Positions 1 to 5,878 of a stretch of DNA of 5,889 bases are shown piece by piece. Position numbers and translations under genes: made by a program. The number at the start of each line of letters is the position of its first letter. The first letter of the stretch is position 1. The stretch comes from an uncultured Caulobacterales bacterium. GTDB taxonomy: Bacteria; Pseudomonadota; Alphaproteobacteria; Caulobacterales; Maricaulaceae. Where the stretch lies: positions 1 through 5,889 of the forward strand of contig CALJNJ010000144.1 in assembly GCA_937981945.1 (NCBI GenBank), given 5' to 3'. The notes beneath the pieces were generated by a model. The model did no database searches, was not told where the DNA came from, and worked only from the letters and a program-made list of their open reading frames with translations.

Positions 1-1
1 C

Positions 2-142
2 GCTATTCCGGGCTTCGGTCAATTTATCGCCAAGCATCGTCCGGCGCGCGAAATGCGCAATCCGGCAACCGGCAAAACAATGATGGCCAGAGCGAAAACT
101 TCAGCTCAGTTTAAGCCGTCAGTCGGTCTTAAAGATCTTTAA
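2..142 (+). CDS. HU/IHF-family DNA-binding protein, C-terminal part (5' end outside window)
   Basis: An open frame enters from the left edge and ends at TAA (140-142), giving 46 residues that begin AIPGFGQFIAKHRPAREMRN. The fragment matches the second half of the HU/IHF fold. It has the PGFGxF turn, the basic stretch KHRPAR that leads into the DNA-binding beta arm, the R-N-P-x-T-G arm tip whose proline intercalates between base pairs in this family, and the closing GLKDL that corresponds to GKALKDA in E. coli HU. These are small dimeric nucleoid proteins that bend DNA. Whether it is HU proper, an IHF subunit or a divergent paralogue cannot be decided, because the N-terminal dimerisation half lies outside the window. 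The arm sequence RNPATGKTMMARAK is less basic than in E. coli HU. It converges with the DAHP synthase gene, 52 bases away. Confidence 0.88.
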   Translation, partial: AIPGFGQFIAKHRPAREMRNPATGKTMMARAKTSAQFKPSVGLKDL

Positions 143-162
143 AAATTACGCTCCCACGTAAT
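141..162 (-). terminator. Weak candidate terminator for the DAHP synthase gene
   Basis: Read on the minus strand, ATTACG and CGTAAT form a 6-bp stem around a TGGGAG loop (162 down to 145). The stem runs straight into Ts that overlap the HU-family stop codon. It is short and weak for an intrinsic terminator, but its position beyond the DAHP synthase stop is right. The neighbouring 167-187 hairpin would also form in this transcript, but has no T tract in this direction. Confidence 0.4.
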
Positions 163-166
163 GCGG

Positions 167-193
167 GCCGTCGGTTCATCCGGCGGCTTTTTT
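167..193 (+). terminator. Intrinsic terminator of the HU-family gene
   Basis: GCCGTCGG (167-174) pairs with CCGGCGGC (180-187) over 8 bp, with one T.G wobble and a TTCAT loop. Six Ts follow at 188-193. It lies 24 bases after the HU-family stop codon and ends one base short of the stop codon of the convergent DAHP synthase. Confidence 0.85.
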
Positions 194-194
194 A

Positions 195-1574
195 TTAGCC
201 TGCTAATCGCGCGGTTTCTTCTTTGCGATAAGACCCGAGTTCTTCGGAGATTAAGAAGGCCAGCTCAAGTGCCTGATTGGCATTGAGACGCGGATCACAA
301 TGTGTGTGATAACGCGAAGACAGATCTTCTTCTTTCACGGCCCTCGCCGTTCCGCCCAAACACTCCGTCACATTTTGTCCGGTCATCTCGAAATGAACGC
401 CGCCGGGCCAGCACCCTTCTGAGTGCAAAACGCGCATGAAGTTTTTAACTTCAGACAAAATATTATCAAACGGACGGGTCTTATACCCGCTGTCCGTTTT
501 CAGCGTATTGCCGTGCATGGGATCGCATGACCAAACCACATGGCGACCCTCTGATTTTACCGTCCTGGCCAAGCGCGGAAGGCCTTGCGCGACTTTGTCA
601 TGACCAAATCTGGAAATTAACGTCATCCGTCCGGGCTCATTGTCGGGATTGAGCACATCCAAAAGCCTGAGAAGCTCATCACTTTCCAAATTGTCGGAAA
701 TCTTCATGGCGAGCGGATTTTCGACGCCGCGGAAAAACTCCACATGGGCATGATCAAGTTGGCGGGTCCGATTGCCGATCCATAACAGATGAGCCGATGT
801 GTCATACCAGCGGCCGGTCGTACTATCGATACGGGTCATCGCCTCTTCATAGCCCAGTAACAGGCCTTCATGGCTTGTGTAATACTCGGTCTGCGCCATT
901 TGCGGCGTCGATTGAGGTGTGACGCCGCAGGCTTCCATAAAATCCAGCGCATCGGCGATTTTATCACAAAGCTTCTGATAGCGGGCCGATTGCTCCGATC
1001 CTCCGACAAAGCCCAATGTCCATTTATGGATATTGCGAAGATTGGCATAACCGCCCGTTGAAAAGGCCCGCAGCAGGTTCAGTGTCGAAGCAGACTGCCC
1101 GTAAGCTTTCAGCAGGCGCTCGGGATCAGGAATTCGGGATTTCTCGGAAAATTCCATGCCGTTGATATTATCGCCGCGATAGCTCGGCAGGGTAATGCCG
1201 TCGCGGGTTTCGGTCGGAGACGAGCGCGGCTTGCCGAACTGACCGGCGATCCGCCCGACTTTAACAATCGGCTGGCCGGCGCCGTATGTTAAAACCACGG
1301 CCATTTGCATCATGACGCGAAACATATCGCGCAGATTATCAGGATGAAACTCTTTGAAACTCTCAGCGCAATCACCGCCCTGCAGCAAAAACGAATTGCC
1401 CATAGCCACTTCGCCGAGCCGCTGTTTCAGACGCCGCGCTTCGCCGGCAAAGACGAGCGGCGGATAACCTTTAAGGGTCTTCTCTACCTCAGCCAGGTGA
1501 TCCTGATCCGGATAATCCGTCGGAATATGAAGCGCCGGTTTTGAGCGCCAAGATGAAGGTGTCCATTTCGCCAT
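195..1574 (-). CDS. aroG: 3-deoxy-7-phosphoheptulonate (DAHP) synthase, class II
   Basis: This cytosolic enzyme condenses phosphoenolpyruvate with erythrose 4-phosphate to DAHP, committing carbon to the shikimate pathway and so to Phe, Tyr and Trp. The 459 residues span the whole class II (plant/mycobacterial) family. Landmarks in order are [10 protein letters not shown] (64-73), [14 protein letters not shown] (107-120), YRGDNING (132-139), [14 protein letters not shown] (235-248), RTRQLDHAH (269-277), [10 protein letters not shown] (348-357), [15 protein letters not shown] (391-405) and HTHCDPRLN (423-431). Cys69, His354, Glu396 and Asp427 align with the four metal ligands of M. tuberculosis AroG (Cys87, His369, Glu411, Asp441). 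The N-terminus, with SWRxKPA then [10 protein letters not shown], is typical, so the ATG at 1574 is accepted. The ribosome binding site is only a modest GGAAA. There is no fused chorismate mutase or ACT domain. The symbol follows the mycobacterial class II enzyme; it is not an orthologue of E. coli AroG. Asn268 is unusual (see findings). Confidence 0.96.
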   Translation of the reverse strand: MAKWTPSSWRSKPALHIPTDYPDQDHLAEVEKTLKGYPPLVFAGEARRLKQRLGEVAMGNSFLLQGGDCAESFKEFHPDNLRDMFRVMMQMAVVLTYGAGQPIVKVGRIAGQFGKPRSSPTETRDGITLPSYRGDNINGMEFSEKSRIPDPERLLKAYGQSASTLNLLRAFSTGGYANLRNIHKWTLGFVGGSEQSARYQKLCDKIADALDFMEACGVTPQSTPQMAQTEYYTSHEGLLLGYEEAMTRIDSTTGRWYDTSAHLLWIGNRTRQLDHAHVEFFRGVENPLAMKISDNLESDELLRLLDVLNPDNEPGRMTLISRFGHDKVAQGLPRLARTVKSEGRHVVWSCDPMHGNTLKTDSGYKTRPFDNILSEVKNFMRVLHSEGCWPGGVHFEMTGQNVTECLGGTARAVKEEDLSSRYHTHCDPRLNANQALELAFLISEELGSYRKEETARLAG

Positions 1575-1615
1575 TTGCCGTTTCCACGCAAAAATTTTCT
1601 CGAGCCACAGGCAAT

Positions 1616-1637
1616 ATCATACAAATAGGGGGTATTT
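1616..1637 (-). promoter_or_regulatory. Candidate -10 box and overlapping dyad upstream of DAHP synthase
   Basis: On the minus strand, TATGAT (1621-1616) is one mismatch from the -10 consensus. It would place the start of transcription roughly 35 bases before the DAHP synthase ATG. No good TTGACA-like -35 box lies 16-18 bases upstream. That spacer instead holds a perfect 5+5 inverted repeat, AAATA-CCCCC-TATTT (1637-1623), which could be a regulator site. The gene follows a strong terminator, so a promoter is expected in this gap, but the exact site is inferred. Confidence 0.35.
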
Positions 1638-1661
1638 CCACCTTAAACTTTCCATTGCGCG

Positions 1662-1696
1662 AAAAAAAAGCCGGGATCACTCAAGAGTGTCCCGGC
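1662..1696 (-). terminator. Second (distal) terminator of the phasin-like gene
   Basis: On the minus strand GCCGGGA (1696-1690) pairs with TCCCGGC (1676-1670). An inner 4-bp CACT/AGTG helix lies beyond a single bulged base and encloses a CTTG loop. Eight Ts follow (1669-1662). This is a textbook intrinsic terminator and the stronger of a tandem pair. Confidence 0.9.
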
Positions 1697-1703
1697 GAGA
1701 GAG

Positions 1704-1724
1704 AAAAAGAGAGCCGAAGCTCTC
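1704..1724 (-). terminator. First (proximal) UUCG-loop terminator of the phasin-like gene
   Basis: On the minus strand GAGAGC-TTCG-GCTCTC forms a 6-bp stem closed by the very stable C(UUCG)G tetraloop. Five Ts follow (1708-1704). It starts 11 bases after the TAA at 1738-1736 of the phasin-like gene. Confidence 0.8.
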
Positions 1725-1735
1725 GGGGAGAATTT

Positions 1736-2611
1736 TTACAAAATGTCCAGTTTGCGGTCTTTTTTGGCCAGCAAATAATAGAAGGTCACGCGGTTCTTCT
1801 TTTGGTCGCGCTGCATCAAGTCACAGACTTCGAGAACCTTTTTATCCAGCTCTGCATCCGTACCGACCAGGTTTAATTTTCTTTTGAGCCAGCTGTCCCG
1901 AACGGTTACCCGCTCGCTTTCATCTGAACAGGCCACATAGCGGGCATCCTCAGAGCGCAGCGCAATCCCGCAGTGATTGACAATTTTGCGGACAATGTCT
2001 TCATTGGCCAGCGGGTCATAACGCTTTACATCCAGGAAGTAAGGCACGTGACGCGGGGTTTTGACCTCGGAAGCTGCAGGCTTAGGGGCCGTGACCGGGG
2101 CTTCGGCTTTAACCGGCTCAGCTTTTACGACTGTTTCGACAATCGGTGTTGCCGGCTTCGCGTCTGTTTTGACAGCAATTGGTGCCTTTTTAGCCGCGGG
2201 CTTCTTAGCAGAGGTTTTCTTCGCCGTCGTTTTCTTAGCTGTGGTTTTCTTGGCCGCCTTTTTGGGCGTCGCGGCTTTTGTCATGCGCTCAAGCTTGGCT
2301 TGCAAATCCGACAATTCGTCTTCCAAACGATTGACTTTGGATTTAACGGGAACGGGCAAGGCTTCGGTGACTTTATCGGCAGTGTTGGTATAGCCTTTCC
2401 AAGCACCTTTTTGAGCTTGCTTGATCAGGACTTCCGCCTGTTTGACGGTTGTTTCGCCTTTTTGCGACAAATTCTCGAAGAGATTTTCGGTCAAGTCTTT
2501 GGCTTGGCGGCGACGCAATTGCGCGCGATCATAGGCCAGACCGTAAAGGCCGACATATGCGAGGGCGCTGCGACGCAGCACTGATTTCTTGTCTTTAGTT
2601 TGGGTTGCCAT
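1736..2611 (-). CDS. Phasin-like protein with histone H1-like repeat region and DUF2853-like C-terminal domain
   Basis: A 291-residue protein in three parts. Residues 9-112 are helical and resemble PhaF/PhaI-type phasins, which coat polyhydroxyalkanoate granules: a short apolar AYVGLYGLAY segment, a charged amphipathic helix, then a heptad-like RLEDELSDLQAKLERM end. Residues 117-145 are lysine-rich KKxxA pentads like histone H1 or the PhaF tail, leading into an Ala/Pro/Lys/Val linker to about 185. Residues 190-291 resemble DUF2853, with IVRKIVNHCGIALRSED, ACSDESERVTVRDSW, KRKLNL and RVTFYYLLA. The DUF2853 function is unknown. ATG 2611 is chosen over the in-frame GTG at 2623: GGAG (2621-2618) lies 6 bases before the ATG, while the GTG overlaps that GGAG and has no site of its own. 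Granule or DNA binding is inferred from resemblance only. No PHA synthase or other PHA gene is in the window. The gene lies 75 bases after the oxygenase gene and ends in tandem terminators. Confidence 0.75.
   Translation of the reverse strand: MATQTKDKKSVLRRSALAYVGLYGLAYDRAQLRRRQAKDLTENLFENLSQKGETTVKQAEVLIKQAQKGAWKGYTNTADKVTEALPVPVKSKVNRLEDELSDLQAKLERMTKAATPKKAAKKTTAKKTTAKKTSAKKPAAKKAPIAVKTDAKPATPIVETVVKAEPVKAEAPVTAPKPAASEVKTPRHVPYFLDVKRYDPLANEDIVRKIVNHCGIALRSEDARYVACSDESERVTVRDSWLKRKLNLVGTDAELDKKVLEVCDLMQRDQKKNRVTFYYLLAKKDRKLDIL
2177..2263 (-). repeat. In-gene KKxxA pentapeptide repeat region
   Basis: Residues 117-145 of the phasin-like protein carry Lys-Lys pairs at 117, 121, 126, 131, 136 and 141. 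From 121 the spacing is a regular five residues: KKTTA, KKTTA, KKTSA, KKPAA, KKAPI. The DNA is correspondingly repetitive. Such tails bind nucleic acid non-specifically in histone H1-like bacterial proteins and PhaF. Confidence 0.85.
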
Positions 2612-2617
2612 GGTTTG

Positions 2618-2621
2618 CTCC
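2618..2621 (-). promoter_or_regulatory. Ribosome binding site that decides the phasin-like start
   Basis: GGAG on the minus strand, followed by the 6-base spacer CAAACC and ATG at 2611. The alternative in-frame GTG (2623-2621) shares its last base with this site and has no purine-rich stretch of its own, so the shorter 291-residue protein is preferred. Confidence 0.8.
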
Positions 2622-2686
2622 ACTCAGAATACGGCTGTTAACCATGGCCTTAGGAGCTTTAATTAGAATGCGCTGCCTAACAAATG

Positions 2687-3604
2687 TCAGACAGGGTCTT
2701 GAGCGGATTGGCGTACAAATTTTGAGCGCAGATCAGGGCCGTCATGGCTCCATCCGGGCGCCCAAAAAATATATTTGAGTTTATCCGAGAGCTTAGGGGC
2801 CCGTTTGACGTCCCGCCATATAGCCGCATATTCATGGGTGGCTACATAGGCCGGGTGATGGCTCTCTATATTGGTCGTCAGCCCGTATTTGGGCGGATCA
2901 AAATCTTTCTCTTCCGAAAACGTTCCGAACAATCGGTCCCAAAATATAAAAATGCCGGCGTGATTGCGGTCCAAATAGCGCGGCTGAGAGGCATGATGTA
3001 CGCGGTGATGTGAGGCCGTATTGAAAATATATTCCAATGGAGCCGGCAATCGTCTGACCAGCTCCGTATGAGTCCAATATTGATAGATCAGATTAATACT
3101 GATCATGATAAAAATCATCAGGGCGTCAAAACCGATGATCGGCAGCCACAACCAAAATAAATATTTGTGCAGGCGCTCGCCCACGCCCTGCCGAAGAGCC
3201 GTGCCGTAATTCAAATATTGGGACGAATGGTGCGGAACGTGACCGGCCCATAAAATGCGAACTTCGTGGTTCATCCGGTGCATGACATAATAGGTCAGAT
3301 CATCAGCAAATAATAAAAGCCCCCACGCCCACCATTGGCGGCCAATGACATCCCGCAGGCCGAGCCAATTTGCATCGTGCAGATAAATCATCGCCAGAAG
3401 CGCCAGGGCTTTGGGCATGAAATCCACGAGCAGTGTCAGCGGAACCATGGACAGAGACGTCCACATATCCTTCTTTTCGTAAAGGCCCAAACTGCGCTTG
3501 CGGTCCATGACAAATTCAATGACCAACATGGCAATAAAAAACGGAAAAGCGATCAGGATAAGCTGATCATTCATGGCCTTGGATATGGCTTCGGTTAAGC
3601 TCAT
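2687..3604 (-). CDS. Sterol desaturase/fatty acid hydroxylase superfamily protein, alkylglycerol monooxygenase-like
   Basis: A 305-residue integral membrane di-iron oxygenase. The histidine clusters of the superfamily are all present: HRMNH (109-113, HxxxH), HVPHH (122-126, HxxHH), His179 in WTHTEL, HHRVHH (199-204) and NH (214-215). Around them are features of the alkylglycerol monooxygenase (AGMO/TMEM195)-like branch: DDLTYYVMHR, WAGHVPHHSSQYLN, TALRQG, YQYWTHTEL, FNTASHHRVHH and FWDRLFGTF. Hydrophobic stretches at about 13-32, 48-75 and 147-178 are probable membrane segments, with the metal site on the cytosolic face by family analogy. Relatives hydroxylate or desaturate sterols, fatty acids, carotenoids or ether lipids; the substrate here cannot be read from sequence. 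ATG 3604 is the first start and gives a normal N-terminus, but no clear Shine-Dalgarno precedes it. No terminator is seen after its stop, so read-through into the phasin-like gene is likely. Confidence 0.88.
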   Translation of the reverse strand: MSLTEAISKAMNDQLILIAFPFFIAMLVIEFVMDRKRSLGLYEKKDMWTSLSMVPLTLLVDFMPKALALLAMIYLHDANWLGLRDVIGRQWWAWGLLLFADDLTYYVMHRMNHEVRILWAGHVPHHSSQYLNYGTALRQGVGERLHKYLFWLWLPIIGFDALMIFIMISINLIYQYWTHTELVRRLPAPLEYIFNTASHHRVHHASQPRYLDRNHAGIFIFWDRLFGTFSEEKDFDPPKYGLTTNIESHHPAYVATHEYAAIWRDVKRAPKLSDKLKYIFWAPGWSHDGPDLRSKFVRQSAQDPV

Positions 3605-3609
3605 ATTTC

Positions 3610-3632
3610 GCGTTTACGCAAAAGCGTATCGC
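3610..3632 (-). promoter_or_regulatory. Inverted repeat just upstream of the oxygenase start codon
   Basis: TACGC (3615-3619) and GCGTA (3624-3628) form a perfect 5+5 dyad around AAAA. Further GCG/CGC triplets at 3610-3612 and 3630-3632 nearly extend it. The core ends 10 bases before the ATG at 3604. It could be an operator or a hairpin in the 5' untranslated region. It has no T tract, so it is not a terminator. No convincing promoter was found in the surrounding gap. Confidence 0.4.
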
Positions 3633-3652
3633 AAGGCAAATGATAGACAAAT

Positions 3653-3676
3653 AAAAAACCCCGCTCGAAAGCGGGG
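3653..3676 (-). terminator. Intrinsic terminator of the ffh-rpsP unit
   Basis: On the minus strand CCCCGCT-TTCG-AGCGGGG forms a perfect 7-bp, GC-rich stem with a TTCG loop. Six Ts follow (3658-3653). It begins 23 bases after the rpsP stop codon and closes the ffh-rpsP transcript before the oxygenase gene. Confidence 0.93.
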
Positions 3677-3699
3677 CCCAATTCATTTGAAAGCAGAAT

Positions 3700-4257
3700 T
3701 TACTCTTCTTCTGATTTTGCTTCTTCTGCGGGAGCCTCTTCAGCTGCCGGCGCATCTTCGGTCGCAGGAGCTTCTTCAGCCGCAGGGGCTTCTTCTGCAG
3801 GTGCCTCTTCGGCGGCAGGCGCTTCGGCTTCAGCAGCCTCAGCAGCTTTGGCAGCTTCTTCCGCGGCTTTAGCCGCTTCTTTTGCAGCTTCTTTAGCTTC
3901 GGCTTCCGCAGCTTTACGAGCTTCGGCGCGTTCTTTTTTGTCTTCAATACGCTGCAGAGCTTTTTCGCCCGGCTTGCCTTTATTCGGGTTATTACCGGCG
4001 GTCCATTCCCACATTCCGGCTTCGCTTAAGAAACGCGCAACACGGTCGGTCGGGCGAGCGCCCTTGCTCAGCCATTCTTTGATCTTGTCAGTTTCCAGCT
4101 TAACGCGGTCATCACTGCCCTTAGGGAGCATAGGGTTATAGGACCCGACACGATCGATGAACCGGCCATCGCGAGGCGAACGGCTGTCGGCGACAACGAT
4201 ACGATAATATGGGCGTTTTTTGGCGCCGTGACGGGCCAATCTGAGTTTGAGTGCCAT
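3700..4257 (-). CDS. rpsP: 30S ribosomal protein S16 with long Ala/Glu-rich C-terminal extension
   Basis: S16 is a small-subunit protein that binds 16S rRNA and helps assemble the 30S body. Residues 1-82 are the conserved core: the basic start [42 protein letters not shown] (21-42) and the helix with [17 protein letters not shown] (61-77). Beyond it come GMWEW, a basic segment ([22 protein letters not shown], 94-115), a Lys/Ala/Glu helix of KEAAK type to about 145, and acidic AP-AEE repeats to the end. At 185 residues it is about twice the usual 80-90. Alphaproteobacterial S16 proteins often have an extension, but this one is long. AAGGA lies 7 bases before the ATG, inside the 28-base gap after ffh, so the two genes are almost certainly co-transcribed. 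Confidence 0.97.
   Translation of the reverse strand: MALKLRLARHGAKKRPYYRIVVADSRSPRDGRFIDRVGSYNPMLPKGSDDRVKLETDKIKEWLSKGARPTDRVARFLSEAGMWEWTAGNNPNKGKPGEKALQRIEDKKERAEARKAAEAEAKEAAKEAAKAAEEAAKAAEAAEAEAPAAEEAPAEEAPAAEEAPATEDAPAAEEAPAEEAKSEEE
3721..3822 (-). repeat. In-gene APAAEE repeat in the S16 tail
   Basis: Residues 146-179 of S16 are six near-identical units: [34 protein letters not shown]. The underlying DNA is a degenerate tandem repeat of 15-18 bases (GCTTCTTC-type on the plus strand), which is likely to vary in copy number between strains. Confidence 0.85.
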
Positions 4258-4285
4258 GATAAATTCCTTTGATTTAGACCTTCAA

Positions 4286-5869
4286 TTACTTTTTCTTTTT
4301 CGGACCGCCGATTCCCGGCAATCCTCCCCCGAGACCGGGCAGTTTACCGCCGCCAAGTCCGGGCAATCCTTTGGGCATTCCGCCCTTTGACATTTGTTTC
4401 TTGAGCTCTTCGAGCATGGCCGGATCCATGTCCGCAGGATTAGGCATGCCGCCCATACCTTTACCGCTCATGCCTTTGGGCATACCGGGCATGCCGCCCA
4501 TCATTTCGCCCATCATGCCGGCCATACCTTTTTTGCCGAGCTTCTTCATCATGTCGCTCATCTGTCTGTGCATTTTCAGAAGCTTGTTGACTTCCTGAAC
4601 GCTCATGCCTGATCCGGCGGCAATACGCTTTTTACGCGAAGCTTTCAGCAGGGCCGGATTCTTACGCTCATAGGGCGTCATGGACAGAATGATAGCCTGT
4701 TGCTGTTTCAGCAATTTGTCATCAACACCGCCCATGGAATCGAGCTGTTTTTTCATCTTGCCCATGCCGGGCATCATTTTCATCAGGCCGCCAATACCGC
4801 CCATTTTTTGCATTTGGCCAAGTTGACGCCCCAGATCGTCCAGGTCGAACTTGCCCTTTTCCATTTTCTTGGCGAGTTTTTCGGCTTCTTTTTGGTCGAT
4901 GACCTCAGCAGCCTTTTCCACTAATGAGACAACATCGCCCTGGCCTAAAATACGGCCGGCCAAACGGTGCGCATCAAAGGCTTCCAAACCATCCAGTTTT
5001 TCACCTGTGCCCAGGAATTTAATGGGAAGGCCGGTAACGGCGCGCATGGATAAGGCCGCGCCCCCTCGTCCGTCCCCGTCAATCCGGGTCAGAACCAAAC
5101 CCGTCAGAGGCAATTGGGCGTGAAAGCGTTTAGCCGTTTCAACGGCATCCTGACCGGTCAAAGCGTCAGCCACCAGCAAAGTCTCGATGGGCTGAGTCGC
5201 TTTTGCGATATCCTCAACCTCAGCCATTAAAACGTCATCGATTGTGGTTCGGCCGGCCGTATCCAAGAAAACAACATCGTAACCGCCGAGCTTAGCCTGC
5301 TCCATGGCACGGTCTGCAATTTGGCGGGCCGTTTGGTCTTTGACGATCGGCAGGAAATCAACACCGGCTTGGTCGGCCAAAATGCCCAGCTGCTCCATAG
5401 CGGCAGGTCTGTTGGTATCCAAAGAGGCTAATAAGACTTTCTTCTTACCCCGTTCCTTTAGGAACTTGGCAATTTTACCGGTCGTGGTCGTTTTACCCGA
5501 GCCCTGAAGGCCGGCCATTAGGATGGCAACCGGCGGTCGTCCCGATAAAACCAGTTCAGAGGCACGCGCCGCTTCGATCTGCGCGTCTTCATCTTCGCCG
5601 ATAACGCCGCCCAGCATATTGACCAAACCGTCATGAACAATCTTGACGATTTGCTGGCCGGGCTTAACGGATTTGATGACTTTTTCGCCGACGGCTTCTT
5701 TTTTAATCGACGCGATGAAATCTTTGACGACCGGAAGGGCAACGTCCGCTTCGAGCAGCGCAATACGTATTTCGCGCATAGCGGCTGCAACGTCTTTTTC
5801 AGACAAGCTGCCGCGACCGGTTAAACCGTCGAAAACATTCCCTAATTTATCGCCTAAGGCTTCAAACAT
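4286..5869 (-). CDS. ffh: Signal recognition particle protein Ffh (SRP54 GTPase)
   Basis: Ffh binds 4.5S RNA and signal sequences of nascent membrane proteins, then docks with FtsY at the membrane through paired GTPases. The 527 residues show an N domain (1-100, with ALLEADVALPVV at 37-48), then a G domain: GLQGSGKTT (120-128), DTNRPAA (151-157), DTAGR (203-207), TRIDGDGRGG (261-270) and GTGEK (287-291). The M domain follows, with the RNA-binding RIAAGSGMSVQEVNKLL (415-431). All GTPase motifs are intact. A Met/Gly-rich tail from about 445 ends in LPGLGGG repeats (502-522) and KKKK, making it about 70 residues longer than E. coli Ffh. ATG 5869 is chosen over an in-frame GTG at 5887: GGAG lies 5 bases before the ATG, and MFEALGDKLG is the standard N-terminus. 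It is the first visible gene of the ffh-rpsP pair; the promoter is beyond the right edge. Confidence 0.98.
   Translation of the reverse strand: MFEALGDKLGNVFDGLTGRGSLSEKDVAAAMREIRIALLEADVALPVVKDFIASIKKEAVGEKVIKSVKPGQQIVKIVHDGLVNMLGGVIGEDEDAQIEAARASELVLSGRPPVAILMAGLQGSGKTTTTGKIAKFLKERGKKKVLLASLDTNRPAAMEQLGILADQAGVDFLPIVKDQTARQIADRAMEQAKLGGYDVVFLDTAGRTTIDDVLMAEVEDIAKATQPIETLLVADALTGQDAVETAKRFHAQLPLTGLVLTRIDGDGRGGAALSMRAVTGLPIKFLGTGEKLDGLEAFDAHRLAGRILGQGDVVSLVEKAAEVIDQKEAEKLAKKMEKGKFDLDDLGRQLGQMQKMGGIGGLMKMMPGMGKMKKQLDSMGGVDDKLLKQQQAIILSMTPYERKNPALLKASRKKRIAAGSGMSVQEVNKLLKMHRQMSDMMKKLGKKGMAGMMGEMMGGMPGMPKGMSGKGMGGMPNPADMDPAMLEELKKQMSKGGMPKGLPGLGGGKLPGLGGGLPGIGGPKKKK
4301..4369 (-). repeat. In-gene LPGLGGG repeats at the Ffh C-terminus
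   Basis: Residues 501-523 of Ffh repeat a Leu-Pro-Gly-Leu/Ile-Gly-Gly unit three times (LPGLGGGK, LPGLGGG, LPGIGG) just before the lysine end. This is a flexible, low-complexity tail, common in alphaproteobacterial Ffh proteins, with no assigned function. Confidence 0.75.
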
Positions 5870-5874
5870 AAAAA

Positions 5875-5878
5875 CTCC
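5875..5878 (-). promoter_or_regulatory. Ribosome binding site that decides the ffh start
   Basis: GGAG on the minus strand with a five-T spacer before ATG 5869. It falls inside the six codons that a GTG start at 5887 would add, which argues against that longer form. Confidence 0.8.

Noticed and set aside
1541..1876. 111-residue plus-strand open frame across the gap between DAHP synthase and the phasin-like gene
   Set aside because: It overlaps two terminators and the coding ends of both neighbours, and the product has no recognisable features.
1973..2584. 203-residue open frame on the plus strand opposite the phasin-like gene
   Set aside because: Its Phe/Gly/Arg-rich, patternless product mirrors the Lys/Ala-rich coding strand. 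It has no family resemblance or ribosome binding site.
2624..2686. Possible promoter for the phasin-like gene in the gap after the oxygenase
   Set aside because: TTGTTA and TAATTA are present on the minus strand but only 12 bases apart, and no other pair with 16-18 base spacing was found. GTTAAC and CCATGG palindromes here are short and probably chance.
3567..3947. Lys/Leu/Pro-rich 126-residue open frame on the minus strand
   Set aside because: It is another frame of the repetitive S16 tail running through the terminator into the oxygenase start. The low-complexity composition is an artefact of GCTTCTTC-type repeats.
4301..4540. Met/Gly-rich and LPGLGGG tail of Ffh as a novel domain
   Set aside because: Extended Met/Gly/Pro-rich ends are common on alphaproteobacterial Ffh proteins, so it is noted as a repeat only.
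4394..4612. Histidine-rich plus-strand open frame (72 residues) that looks like a metal-binding peptide
   Set aside because: It is the antisense of the Met-rich ATG codons in the Ffh tail (CAT on the other strand reads as His).
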